From positions 25,451,126 to 25,515,125 of the forward strand of contig CM046343.1 in the NCBI GenBank assembly GCA_025403435.1: a stretch of 64,000 nucleotides of DNA. The letters are read 5' to 3'. Positions 10,950 through 23,500 of the stretch are shown piece after piece. The stretch comes from Artocarpus heterophyllus. Lineage: Eukaryota; Streptophyta; Magnoliopsida; Rosales; Moraceae. The notes under the pieces are model-generated. The model saw only the letters and a list, made by a program, of their open reading frames with translations, was not told the origin of the DNA and did no database searches. Each line of letters begins with the position of its first letter. Within the stretch, counting starts at the first letter, position 1. Position numbers and translations under genes: made by a program.

Positions 10950-13840
10950 TGATGTTTCTGCTACGAAATTTGAATTGTTATAATATTTTTAATTCAAATC
11001 TTTAGTTCCAATGTATATTTCTAAACAATCTCATACTTCTTCCTTTTTTTTGGTTAAAAGGCTTGATAAAATATATTTTGTCTACGTTTAGGAAACCGTA
11101 TTGTATTGTATTATATTATATAAAGTGTATTGTGTTGTGTTGTATTATTATGATACAATAGTGTTGGGTGCAATGGTGTCAAAATGTAATTTTCAAAAAT
11201 TTTAATTTCAAAATATAATTTTATCAAAATTAATAGGTCAAAATATAAATTTAAAAATGGGGTCAAAATATAATTTTCAAAAAGTTAAGACGATGAAAAT
11301 GCAATTTTTAAAAAAATAAATTTACCCTCTAAATTTTAGAAAATTATATGTTCCGACCTAATTTTATGTTGTCCTAACCCAACCCCTTGTTGGATCCAAC
11401 TTCAACAAAAATCATAAATCCAGTATAAAATAATACAACATAATACACAGAAAATGAGTCGTATTCTATAATACGATATGGATTGTATTAATTTACCACC
11501 TATATTAACTTATACAATACAATAATTATACTAAATATTATATTAGTGTATCACTGTACGATGCAATACTTTAATACGGTGTACCAAACATGGTGTAAAA
11601 TCTAACTCGTGTGGAGCTTATCCCATGCCTCCTAATTTTTTCTTGATTTTTCACCGGTCCTTATTTAGTGAATTAAAAAGAAAGTACTTTTGTCTTTTTA
11701 TTCACTCAAATATTATTAGTACAAATTTAAAAAGATTATTTTATGCACCGAATATTAATAAAAGGGACAATATAATAATTTGAGAAATAACTATTGTCTA
11801 TTACTTTAAGTCTTCTTCATTTTTATCAAACAAGTTAAAAGCTTACTGTAGTTGTCTCCATTCTATTTACTTTTTCTCCTCTAATCTCTCCCTTCTTCCA
11901 ATCAAATATACATTAGTTTTTTTTTAAAAAAAAAATTATGAGTTATTTACATTTATCCAGCTTGAGAATTCTAAGTAATATACTTGCACTTATTTAGGGC
12001 TAATTCTCATGTAGCAATACTACGAAAAAAGTGTTCTATACATATAATATTGTTTTTATTTTTCGCATCATATTGTTCGAGTAATTTCATTAATGAGGAC
12101 AAGTCATTACAATATGCACAAGAATAACTATTCCTGAACTTGTAATTATTTAGAGTAATTATTAATGTGACAATGACAAAAAAATTAAAAATGGTGTTAA
12201 TTTATGAGATATTTTTATTATTTTAAAAAACCATAGTTCTAATCATAATTTATCGATAATTCCACCACAAAATATAGAGTTTAAAATCTCCAATTTCCAA
12301 ATTAAAAAAAAACACTTGTTGCATGATGTCTTATCTCAATAATAAATCGTGAATAGTTTTACACTAAAATTGACAGTAGTTTTTTTTTTTTTTTTTTAAA
12401 ACGGAGTTAACCAAGTGCCCAATGCATAAAAAGTTGAAATTGTATAAAACTAACATACAACGTGCAAAAATTTTTAATTTTCAAGGGATTAAAATAAAAA
12501 TTTTGCATCACAAATAACTATGTTTGTAAAAGCTCAAGTTTAATGCAATAGACATATAATATCCAGAATTTAAAAACCTATCATTATGTTTATGATTAAG
12601 GATCTAAAATTGTCGATAAATATAAAGTTCAAACATTAATCATCTGATAAAAATTTTAGGGAACGAATTATCATAATGTTAAAAGTTTTGTCCTAACATA
12701 TACTTACAAAAACCACTTCTTTCATCTACTATAGTAGCAGTGAAAGTCTTTAGTTCATCACACTTTGATATTTATTAGGCTGGGTTGTATTGGCACCATT
12801 TCAAGAAGACTTAGAGGAATCTATTTTTGAAAATTTGGTGTTTGATTATATTATTTGTCCCAAAAAAAAAAATTAAGCAAAATTTACATAGTAAAATGGG
12901 CAGATCTAGTTTACACCACCACTCTTTCGAAGAAATAGCGGAGCTACATTGCATTGCATGACATGACAAAAATAGCATAGCATCATTTGTTGTCTTTTCA
13001 TAAAATTACATTACCAATATGCGTATTGTTCAATCCGCTCAATCATTATGTTAATGTGTACATTGTTCGTTTCGTTTGATTCTGATATAATATAATGTCT
13101 CGTTAGATTATTATATTAATATATACAATGTTTGTTCTGTTTGATTCTGATATAATATGACGTCGAACACTTTTGATGTAATGTGAGGGGCAGAAAAACA
13201 CACTTTTGTTGCATTATTTTCTCATAACTAAGAAGCTTCATTGTAACTCAAGCGCGACAATTCTTTTGGGGGATGAACTCGCATCTATCCTTTTTGAGTT
13301 GGGTTTGTTTTTACCCAAAAAAAAAAAAAAAAAATCTAAAATTGTTCCTCCTCCTCAATAATGTCATTGTCGTTGCTACCCAACTTGAAAACAAATCACT
13401 AAGGCCAACGGGGCCCTCCTCAACGTGTCCAACGCAATAATGTATTCATGTTTCTGGCCACACCTCGTGAATTTTTCAACCTCCCCCCCAAACACCTTTG
13501 CCTTTTGGCAATCTTTGAGGGTCTCTCTTGAAAATTGACAACATAATTAATTCACAAACTCAACAAATAAAACCATTCTTTTTATTTTTCTCTTCTTTTT
13601 TTTTTTTCCTCTCTCTTTTTTTCCCCTTTCTGTAACATCACGGGTACGATGTGAATTATGGCATACTTTTTCTTTTTTTTTTTTTGATACTTATCACACA
13701 ATGCATGATACTATTGAATTGACTAGAGAGAAAAATTTTAATAAATAGTTGTGTCTTCTAAAAATGGAAAGAGAATGTATATTTGATGGGACTTGGGAGT
13801 GAAAGCTTTTTAATTATTAATTTTTTTATTTTTTATTTTT
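10950..13840. other. Gene-free AT-rich interval
   Basis: No coding sequence is supported. It holds the inverted-repeat element at 11083-11596 and long A/T runs near 11920, 12380 and 13315. Two similar short segments at about 13070-13100 and 13130-13160 share a run like GTTTGATTCTGATATAATAT, a small tandem duplication. Confidence 0.6.
11083..11596. mobile_element. MITE-like element, about 510 bp, with imperfect terminal inverted repeats
   Basis: The left end TACGTTTAGGAAACCGTATT and the reverse complement of the right end CATGTTTGGTACACCGTATT agree at most positions. Both arms continue into related TGTATTGTATT-type sequence. The interior is AT-rich and non-coding. The 'GTTTGG' termini are typical of many plant hAT-like MITEs, but no clear target-site duplication was found, so the superfamily is left open. 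Confidence 0.55.
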
Positions 13841-14965
13841 AGGTAAATTGCGTCAATAGTCTTAAACCTTTTACGAAAGTAACATTTAGTCCTTAATCTT
13901 TTTTTTTTTATTGAATCAATCCCAACATTTCATTTTAGTTGCTGGGGGATCAATTTAATTAGATGAACGTTAAATGTACGTCACGTGAGGAGCACATGAC
14001 CATTTTAGTAGCTAAAATACCTAATATGTTTTAAAGAAATTAGAATAAAAACGTATTACTTTAAAAAATTAAAATTAAAATATAAAAAAATGAAATTTAA
14101 CTTAAAAAAAAAAGAAGAAATGCAAGTCCTCCTCTGTTGAGGACGGGAAGAGGGAGAGAGAGTGAGGGGGGTGGGGGCGATGACGTGGGAGGTCTCCAGT
14201 GGTCGTGTTGGGTTTGGGTACAACGGGGGAAGGGGTCGACGACGATGGGGTGGGGTGTGGGGGCTGGGTTGGGCTAGATGTTATGGGAAATGGGTGCTTC
14301 AGGGTTTGGGTTGGTCGAGTTTTAGTGAAAAGGACTTGCTTCGGTGGTCGCGTCAGCGTCGTAGGGTGGATGGTAGGCTGGTTGCAAAGGGAGGGGGCTT
14401 GATGGCACAAATATGGCGGATGTGGTATAGGCTGGATGCAATCTTTCACTGTTTTTTTTTTTGGAGGACGAGGGCCGTGTAGGGAAAGGGTCGACGGGGT
14501 TTGGAAGGCTCTGTGAAGGGCAACGAGGGTGGGGGTAGGGTTCGTCAGCTAGAGTTGGGGTTGGTTTGGGTGTAAAGGTAGGGTTGCCGATGCGGGAGGA
14601 GGCAATGGGTAGGGGGGCGACAAGGTTTTGGGGTTTTTTTTTTGTTTTTTTGTTTTTCTTTTATTTTTGTTGATTTTGAAGTTTTTTAGGTAAAAATTAA
14701 ATCAATTGCTATGATTTGTGTTTTTAAATCAATGGTTCTGATTACCCTTAAATTTTCAATGTATCAATAATTTTAAAAGCTAATTTAGTAATTTTAATTA
14801 AAAAATGATATGCAACAAATTTTTAATAGTCAAACTAACGGTTTAACAATTAAAATAATTCGTCGGCAACTAAAATAAAAGTTTGGGGACTGTTAAATAA
14901 AAAAAAAATTAAAGACCAAAATTATATTTTTGTGAAAAATTAGAGACTAACATGGAAATTTATCT
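13841..14965. mobile_element. Long-TIR element (about 1.1 kb) with a GC-rich foreign-looking core; MULE-like
   Basis: The left arm (13841-13945) and the reverse complement of the right arm (about 14860-14965) align over roughly 100 bp. They share AGGTAAATT/AGATAAATT, TTAGTCCTTAATC/TTGGTCTTTAAT and CATTTTAGTTGC/TATTTTAGTTGC. The core at about 14120-14640 is strongly G-rich on this strand and contrasts with the AT-rich arms and flanks. Long frames cross it on both strands (for example 14162-14482 plus and 14102-14449 minus), but they are low-complexity and unrecognised. Long TIRs around a captured GC-rich fragment resemble a Pack-MULE. The flanks are T-rich, so a 9 bp target duplication cannot be judged. 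Confidence 0.55.
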
Positions 14966-15364
14966 CTTTTTTTTCTTATGATATAATGAACATGGACAGG
15001 CTCTTTAGAGGGAAGCAGAAAATGCCAACACCATGTAAGAATGGGATGATTTTTATATTATTTTTATTTTTTAAATCAACTCTTTTTGTCTCGTTAAAGA
15101 GTTTTTTTTTAACCAACTTAGGACAAAAATCCACACTATCATAGCTAAACAAATGAACCTGTCTAGAAATTACCGGCCGTTTAGATATGAAGCTTAAATT
15201 TTATATTTTTATATTTTTTAAAGGGGAAATTTATATTTTATATTCCTCCCCAAAAAACTTGTTTGAGTTGTTTTTTTTTTGTTTTTTTTTAATTTTGGAT
15301 TAACTAAGAAATAAACAAAAATTATAGTAAATATCATTTTTCAAAACTAATTATATTAAATATT

Positions 15365-15524
15365 GGGTCCGTTTGATAGTGTTTTCAAAATAGGTGAAAA
15401 GGATTTTGTTTTAAAAAATGAGAATTTTTTGAAAATTATGCTGAGAGTGTTTTCGAAATTTTTACCTCAAAAAGTATGCAAAAACATTTTCAAAAACTCT
15501 TAAAATAATACCAAAATCATGTTC
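15365..15524 (+). mobile_element. Short MITE, copy 1 of a two-copy family (partner at 23027-23188)
   Basis: It begins GGGTCCGTTTGATAGTGTTT and matches, over its whole length, the reverse complement of 23027-23188. Shared stretches include GTGTTTTCAAAATA, GATTTTGTTTT and TTTTCAAAAACTCTTAAAA. Ends with GTTTGG-type termini are common in plant MITEs. No coding capacity. Confidence 0.65.
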
Positions 15525-15527
15525 TAA

Positions 15528-15728
15528 AAATATTTATAATAAATAATAGGTTTATAATGTAAATAGTTATTTACCCCTTATTTATAGTATAAATAATATT
15601 TATTTATACAGTAAATAGATTTAAAATATAAATAATTTATTTATCTTATTGTTTACCATGTAAATAATTCTTATTACATAGTAAATAAACTATTTACATA
15701 AAAAATTTACTATTTATTATAAATATTT
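15528..15728. repeat. 200 bp AT-rich inverted repeat (foldback)
   Basis: The arms 15528-15568 and 15688-15728 are near-perfect reverse complements over about 40 bp, with AAATATTTATAATAAATAAT at the outer left edge and its complement at the right. The 119 bp between them is AT-rich. It abuts the MITE at 15365-15524, so the two may be one composite or nested element. Confidence 0.65.
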
Positions 15729-16031
15729 TATAAACATACTATTTATTTCAAAAGAATATGATATTTCTCTTGTTCTCCTTTAAATAAAACAACAATAGGC
15801 CTTTTGAGGAGCATAGTTATGATCATGGGCCATTCCTTACACAAGCATAAACGGAAACAAAGAAAGCTTAAAAAAGGAAAAAAAAAGAAAACAACTTTTT
15901 GTTCAAGAAAAACAAAAAACCTTTCTCATATGCCCTGGTGGCGTATATTGGCATGCCATCCTAGTCTCTTTTGGCCGCTTGTGTGTGATTTAGGGCGTCT
16001 TTAGTGAACTCTTCAAGTTGGCATTCTCCAC

Positions 16032-16083
<52 letters not shown>
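16032..16083. repeat. Compound microsatellite (TA)n(GA)n
   Basis: An uninterrupted run of TA dinucleotides passes directly into GA dinucleotides. It is long enough to be length-variable and useful as a marker. Confidence 0.95.
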
Positions 16084-16999
16084 CTATAAACACAGGAGCA
16101 AAATTTTTCTCATAAATTGCCGTTTTAGAAGCCACTTAACGGCTACTTCTTTTTTAACTCTTCTAGCTTTGGTTCAACCATGCACTTATTTAGTCAGCAA
16201 AGAAAAAAAAAGTATGTGAGTTATACTCAACATATTAACATCTCTTAAAAGTAATTAGAATTGCAATTTTGAGGAAACATTGATCAGAGTTGTCAAATTT
16301 TCACATGATGTCATTAGAAGAAGCAAAATGAGAAACTATTCAAATTGGCAAACTCATGTTGAACTCGCTAAACCTAAATAGTATAGTCTTGATTGTTTTG
16401 TGATATTCAAACTAGTTAGTTGCTTTAATTTCTTTCCAAATATTTCGCACACAAATTTTCGTATCAATAAATAAGCGAAAATTCAATGCTAAATTTTCGT
16501 ATTATTAATTATTACTCCTACGCATGCAATTGCGTGACACTATTGATTTATTACTACACGTGTGGTAATCTCATAGGCTAAACACTTGTTAATCACAAAG
16601 GGAATCAAAAACTACTTCAAACACAAAATGTCGAAAGGGCAATTCGGGAAACAAACCACTTCAACACAAAATGTTTTAAAGAAGTAAACCATAAATAAGA
16701 AACTAAACAATGGTACACTACACTCAATTAATATAGGGAAGAAAGAAAAAATTAGCAAAAACCAAAACAAAAGAGAATTTTTATAGTACTAACTTTTCAT
16801 ATTATCCATAGTATTTTATGTCACGCGTTGTTGTAAAATTATTAATTTTTATACTATTGTTGAACAATTAATCTAACCATAAAAACGAGTATCGTTAGTC
16901 ATGAAAAATGGGCAGTTTCTTTATCATATAAGTTCTCAAAATAAAAAACGTTAATATATATAAATATATGGGTGTATGTGTGTGTCCATACTTATTTGT

Positions 17000-17238
17000 G
17001 TATAAATATATATATATATATATGTTTAAATAGTTTAATCTAGAAGGAATGCCACAAAAAGATTATTATAGCCCATAGACAAATTCAAAACCCCCTCTAC
17101 CACCACCACCATCAGCATAACCACCATCCCCTCTCCCTTCTTCTTGCCCTGGAAAAACCAATCATCAAAAATCTCTCCTTTGTCCGAACCAAGCGGCCAT
17201 AGCCAGAAAACCTCGAAAACCTCCCAGAGCGCAGCGCC
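17000..17238 (+). promoter_or_regulatory. Putative core promoter and 5' leader of the PIRL gene
   Basis: TATAAATATATATATATATA at 17001-17020 lies about 220 bp upstream of the start codon and could act as a TATA element, although (TA)n tracts are common here. The leader that follows has a C-rich CAC/CAT stretch (17099-17130) and the ATG is in CGCCATGG context, a good plant initiation site. Confidence 0.35.
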
Positions 17239-20200
17239 ATGGCTGTAATACCCGAGCAAGTCGTGGAGACCGTGGAAGAAATCATGCGGACCTACAAGTC
17301 CCTCCCTCCCCGCCCCACCATTGAAGAGGTCGAGGCCGCCACCACCGTCGTCAAGTCCGTGGAGGGCGACCAGCAGGCCAAGCTCGACGAGATTTCGAGG
17401 CAGCAGGCCTCCAAGGACGTCCCTCAGGAGCTCTTCTCCGTCCTCCAGCAGGTCAGGAGGAACCACGTCCTGTTGCAGAGCTACGATCAGAAGCGAGAAG
17501 CCGCTCATGTCGTTGAACTCGACAGAATGTTCCAGATCTTCGACGATCTGATCCAGAGAGCCTCCGAGATCGTATCCGGCGATAATCAGCCCCCGAAGCG
17601 CGCCAATTTCGTCGCCGCCGCCGCCGCAGCTGCCGCCGAGCCAGTTGAGATGGTTTCAAGAGAGGTTTCGAATGCGGTTATCAGCGATGAGAGCTTGGTG
17701 GCGAAGAACAGTAATGATTATGGCGGAAGAGAAGTTGAGAAGTCGGAGAGATATGGCACCAAGTCTTTGGAGAGGAGTTCTTCCGCTAAGGCCTCTTTCT
17801 ATTCAGGTCCCGTCTTAAATTGTATCAATTAAGGAAGAAAGATTAATTTTTAGATCTTTCTTCTTTCTTCATTTTCATGTGAGTTACTGTTTGTTTGTTT
17901 GTTTGTTTGTAATTCTGTGATAATTTCATTTTGGATTTGTTGATGGGAGGGGAAGAAACCTGTGTTGAGAGTCAACCCTTACTGTTCTTTCACTCTAGAA
18001 GCTTCTCTTGATCTCCACCATCATAAGTCTTCTCTGTTAGAATTTTGTTGATTGGTTTTTCCTTTTCCCTACCATTACCATCTCTCTCTCTCTCTCTCTC
18101 CAGATTTTCCTTCATTTTCGTTGAATTATCCTTTCTTTCAAGTGTATTTGTGGTTAGTGTTTGAGTGTTTTTCTTGTATTTCTAGGTGTATTACTTGTAT
18201 ATATGAGGTTTCTTTACAACATAGAAATTGGTAGAATTATGTGCATTGGTGTTTGACAATTTGATACCAAAGTGACACGATCAGGTGCAGAGTTCCGGAT
18301 GAGTTTCACATGTTTGCACACAGCCAGAAAGCACGAGACTTGCAGTGGAATACGCCCAAGTGGTTGGAGGAAAAAAATTTTAACAACTAAAGCTTGGGAG
18401 ATGGTTGGGGTCCAGTAAGTTGTGACAGAGCTCTCTCTAGCTGCAAGAGGAGGGGCATATCTATAGCCAACGGACGATTTAATCCTAATGAAGTGTAGCT
18501 GCTAGATTTGTATAGCCATAGCAGAATTGTCACCAATTTTCTTTGGCCAAATGATTTTAACTTGTGTTGAAATCTTCAGATATGATAGGTACAAAATCTG
18601 CAAAGGGGAAATTCTATAGACATGATATTAGTGGGGTCTACCATCTAATATTTGGAGGGCCTACCGTCAACCTATGTAGATAAGACTATGAGATAGCATA
18701 ATCTGTAGGATGCATGCTTAAGCGAGTAAGACAAGTTGTCTGTGTTATGTAAAAAGTAATTATAAGTTGGTCATCTGAAGGAATTCAGCTTGACATCATA
18801 GCACACAATATCCCGAGTGTCAATGGAGCAAGGGAGGCAAATTGTCATTCAAATAATCGATGTTTAGGACAAGTTGTTTATCCCAAACTAGAGGCTTCTT
18901 ATGCTCGTTCACCATCGCTTCCCTCTCTCTATATCTCATTTTGTTATATTCTGACTTCTTTTAGTCAGGATTTCCTGTTTTAAATTTTGTCATTTCCCTA
19001 GAATATTACTTCAATTAAGCCCATTTATTCTTTTGTTGTACTACACAGGTACCATTATGGTATACAGGTTAGCATTTTGTGAGTTGAAAGTGGATTTCAT
19101 CCTTTGCAGTTTATTTAGGTTGTTGTTTTTGGTTTTCCTGTATGTTTTATTTAGGACAAAGGAAATCACTAAAAGGATCAGACGTTCTAGTAGAAGGGTA
19201 AATGTTGATAATCAATCAAATTTTGTTGTAATATGTATAACTCTGTTTATGTTTAGTATTGGCAAATAGTTCTTGTACTTCAAAACTTTCAAATAATGCA
19301 TTGTATGTGGGTTTTGCGGCTTGTAAAGGTTTCCTCAATGTCTTGATGTTGTTTTGTCCTTGCTTTATTCGTGGCTGTAGGGGACTCTGGAAAGTTGAGT
19401 CTGATGAAGGTGGCAGCCCTAATTGAAAACATTGCGAAAAGCGGATCAGTTGTTCTTGACCTTAAGGGAAAGTTGACGGATCAGATGGAGTGGCTTCCAG
19501 AATCAATTGGGAAATTATCAGATGTCACTGAATTATTCTTGTCTGAAAATCGAATTATGGCTCTTCCAACCACTCTTGGTCGTCTCAGAGCCTTAACTAA
19601 GTTGGATATCCACTCAAATCAACTTGTTAATCTTCCAGACTCCTTTGGCGACCTAATTAATCTCACTGATCTTGACCTCCACGCAAACAGGTTAAGATCA
19701 CTTCCAGATTCTTTTGGGAACTTGAAAAATCTCATCATCCTTGATTTGAGCTCAAATGAGTTGACCCATTTGCCCGAGATTATGGGGCATCTGACCAGTT
19801 TGAAGAGATTAAGTGCTGAAACTAACGAGCTTGAGGAATTACCTTACTCAATTGGTTCTTGCACCATGCTTTTGGAACTAAGATTAGATTTCAATCAGCT
19901 ACGAGCTCTTCCAGAGGCAATTGGAAAGCTTGTATCCTTGGAGATCCTGAGTCTTCACTACAACAGAATTAAAGGGTTACCAACAACAATGGGTAATCTT
20001 ACCAACTTAAAGGAGCTTGACGTTAGCTTCAACGAGCTCGAAAGTGTGCCAGGGAACCTATGTTTTGCAACTAGCCTGCGGAAGTTGAATGTTGGAAAGA
20101 ACTTTGCAGATCTACGAGCCTTGCCACGATCAATCGGGAACCTCGAGATGCTTGAAGAGTTGGATATAAGTGACGACCAGATTACAGTTTTGCCCGACTC

Positions 20201-20530
20201 TTTCAGGTTCTTGTCGAAACTCAGAGTTTTCCGTGCTGATGAAACACCTCTAGAAATTCCACCTAGACACGTAACAAAACTCGGTGCCCAGGTAAAAGGC
20301 TTAAGACTTTACTACCTTCTTTCCTTCTTCTTCTTCTTCTTCTTTTTTTTTTTTTTTTTTTTTCATGTTCATCTGTCTCAACGAACTAATTAAAATTGTT
20401 TTAAATTCAACAGGCAGTTGTTCAGTTCATGTCCGATTACGTCGCTAAGAGGGATACCAAGACCAAACCATTGCAAAAGAAGGGATCTTGGTTCATGTGC
20501 TGCATAAGACCCCAATCAGTCTCGGAGTAA
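17239..20530 (+). CDS. PIRL: Plant intracellular Ras-group-related LRR protein (PIRL4/5-like), 531 aa, three exons
   Basis: PIRLs are plant-specific cytoplasmic leucine-rich-repeat proteins related to animal Ras-binding LRR proteins. Exons are 17239-17806, 19381-20291 and 20414-20530. All introns are GT-AG (1574 and 122 bp), the phases fit, and the sum is 532 codons with stop. Residues 1-115 form the N-terminal domain typical of the family, starting MAVIPEQVVETVEEIM. An alanine run follows at 126-133, then an acidic, serine-rich linker. From about residue 215 to 480 there are about ten 23-residue LRRs of the LP-x-x-(I/F)G-x-L form (WLPESIGKL, SLPDSFGNL, ALPEAIGKL). The tail (494-531) holds VVQFMSDYVAKRD and ends in a CC pair within GSWFMCCIRP. 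Length fits Arabidopsis PIRL4/5/9 (about 500-550 aa). The first codon of the exon-2 open frame is a GTG inside the intron, so the true start is the exon-1 ATG. No disabling change was seen. The first exon is much more GC-rich than the rest. Confidence 0.93.
17807..19380 (+). other. First intron of the PIRL gene
   Basis: It starts GTCCCG and ends GCTGTAG. It includes (GTTT)n at 17888-17911 and (CT)n at 18081-18101. Open frames at 18052-18234 and 19033-19269 are intronic and show no family motif. Confidence 0.85.
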
Positions 20531-23500
20531 GTCCACCAAGAGCACATAGTCATCAAAAAGATTTGCCTAATTCATTTTGTTTCCCAAATGCCCTCCTATT
20601 GTTCAAATCATTCAACTATATCACAGTCCCAAAAAAAAAAAAAAAAAAAAATTCAACTTCTGTTCTTGTTTATTAATTGGATTGAGAGACCATGTATATA
20701 TTACATGATCCTGTACGGTACAGAGAGATATCTATTGTGTATGCAATTGTTTCAAAGTTGTCAATGTATGTTTATAGATGACATAATGACCTTCATAGTT
20801 TTTCTTTTTTCCAAGCTCATAAATAAGTATTCTCGTCACATGGGCATTTGTTAAATTGTGATATATGAATGAGCAAAATGCTTATAAGTTATGTATCATA
20901 TTCATCATCCCTGAATTTTGACTAAAATAATCACTCTTATCTATCTTCCCCAGCTTTTGCCAGGTAAGACCTTTCGTCATCCTTAGGTTGGAACCTAAGT
21001 CCGAGGTAAAGGAGACAACAAATCTGAACGATAAATATATGCTACACAATCCTGAAAAGGAAAAAAAAAGAAAAGAAAAACAAAACATATCTTATTTTGC
21101 TAGACAGATCATTTTATCGAATCCATCGAGTTATAAGTTGTCCTTAGCTGTTATTCTTATCTTGTTCTATACGTGTGTGTGTGTGTATAGTATATATATA
21201 CACACACTTTTTTGGTGGAAAATCTTGCTCTATATTTGTGTGCAAACTTTGTATAAGTGGTCCTTAGCTGTCTATCGTGAGTTGTGATTTTTATTATATT
21301 GATGTTGTTTTAATGATTATATTCTCCATGAATATTGTTATAATTAATCATGTGATATGAATCAGACATTGTAATAAATTAAATAGTTGATAAAAATATT
21401 ATAATAATTAATTAGATTAAATTCTTATCATATCATTTTATTAATTGCTGTAAAAATATGTCTTCATTGGAAATGTAATCATTAAATACATACTTGTTCG
21501 AAAACAAGCAAAATATATATATATATATATATTTACTTTTTTTGGGTAAAAATCTTGCTATGTATATACATGTACAAACTTTGTTTTATATATTAGAGCG
21601 TTTGTGAATCAAAAGGCTATTTAGGAATGGCAGTCCAAATTAATTTTTTAGTAATAAATAATGTAAAATTTTTATATATTAAAATAAAAATAAAAAAGTT
21701 ATTATAATATAAAACTCTTATATATTACAATAAAAATAATTTTAACTATTATGTCAAATATTTTACAAATTATAACTAAAAATTGAAACTTTAACATTAC
21801 AATATATTTGTTAGTTACGTGTTTTTACTTTCCATTGTATTGCGGCATTTGTAACTTACACAAATAATACACACACATATATACATATATATATATATAT
21901 GGACAGCTTTTCTTTTCGGCTTTAGACAGCTGTTCTGTAAGTGATAACTGTCTTAGGCAGCTGCGTTAATGGGAGACAATGTGAACGAGGCATGGGACTG
22001 TCTCGTCTTCTCTTTGTGCGTGGTGGATCGGTGACAGTTGGATCTGTTGTTGGTTATTACAAATGGCCCAATTAGCTATCTATCATCAGATTCTCTTGAT
22101 TTTCACAAATTATTAATTTTTTTAAGTGGATAATTCTTTTTCTTGGAGTTTGAACACGGAAAACAACACGTCCAACGGTTTTGATCTCATCTTATTCAAG
22201 AGGCCCAATGAGGGCCACGTAGGAAATTGTTATGACTTTGTGGGTGATGATGTTTACTAAGGAGATTAATGACGAGGTGATTATAGTTGACTTGATGACG
22301 GCGCTTGTTTAATTTTTTTTTCTCTATGATTTTGTTTTCTTCGAAAGTCAAATCTTGAAAAAGAATCTCTTTCTCTTCTCTCCTTTATTTTCCTTTTTTT
22401 TGTTTGTAATAATTTAATTTTTCTAAAACGGTGGGCTGGGCTTAAATTTTGTTCTCAGCACTGACAGAATCTGTACTTCGCTTAAACGACTTGGCGGCTG
22501 TCCATCCGCGAATGTTCTTGATAAGATAACCATCCTTTCTTTCTTTCTCTCGTTTCTTTAATTCATTTAACACGACCCTTGGTGTTTTTTTTTTTTTTTT
22601 AATTTTTATGAGTAACAACCTTCAAATTATATACGTTTAGCTATTAAAATATAAAACTTTTATATATTATAGTATAAAATAAAAATAAATTGTAATATAA
22701 TATTTTTATATTATATAATAAACTGGTTTTAATTGTATTGTCAAACTCATTGCACAAATATAATATACTTTTTTCTATAATGAAATAAGTGGATGTGGAT
22801 TTAAACTAATGACTTAAGATTTTCGATTAATTTTACAAATTTCTCCTCAAATGTGTAGTATGTGGCTAAAACTATGTGTCTTTGATTTTGAAATATATAT
22901 ATATATATATAACCTCCAATCCATATGACATATTCAATTAGACCTATTTTGATAAAATCTAATTTTTTAAGGTGAAATTGTGTAAGTTGTGTATTTAATA
23001 AGTTGAGATATATTGATTAAAAATTAGGGCTTTGTTTGGTATTGTTTTAAGAGTTTTTGAAAATATTTTTGTCTGTTTTTTTTTAGGCAAAAATTTAAAA
23101 AACACTTTTAGCATAAATCCAAAAAATTTTCATTCTTCAAAACAAAATTATTTTCACATATTTTGAAAACACTACCAAACGGTTTCTAGAAGATTGATTA
23201 AGTCATTGAAGTAACGGTAATAATAGTCAAACCATTCAAATTATGACAGTATTTAGGTTTCATCCTCTATATATATATATATATATAATTTTTTTTTTTG
23301 AAGCGAAAAGATTGTTACGTGGTCTGACTAAAAATTGATGAAAATTATGTTAATTGTTGTAACGTTACTAGCAAACTTTAAAAAAATTGCAGCAATCTAG
23401 ATGAATGTGTACAAAAAACAAGTGTAGCTAATACTACAGGAACCAGGTTGTCAAGTAACTTGGCTCAGGTGTGTTTTGATTTCTTTTCTTTTTTTATAAT

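Larger units (their letters stand above)
14966..16999. other. Gene-free interval with two adjacent MITE-like elements and a compound microsatellite
   Basis: Apart from the elements at 15365-15524 and 15528-15728 and the microsatellite at 16032-16083, nothing is supported. A 66-codon frame at 15804-16004 is lysine-rich, lies over an A-rich run and shows no family motif. Confidence 0.6.

Noticed and set aside
14102..14482. Long overlapping frames on both strands in the G-rich core
   Set aside because: They are Pro/Thr- or Gly/Arg-rich low-complexity translations of biased DNA, with no recognisable domain or splice support.
17035..17508. 157-codon minus-strand open frame over PIRL exon 1
   Set aside because: It is antisense to the GC-rich, clearly coding first exon and its promoter side; no family motif. 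A shadow frame.
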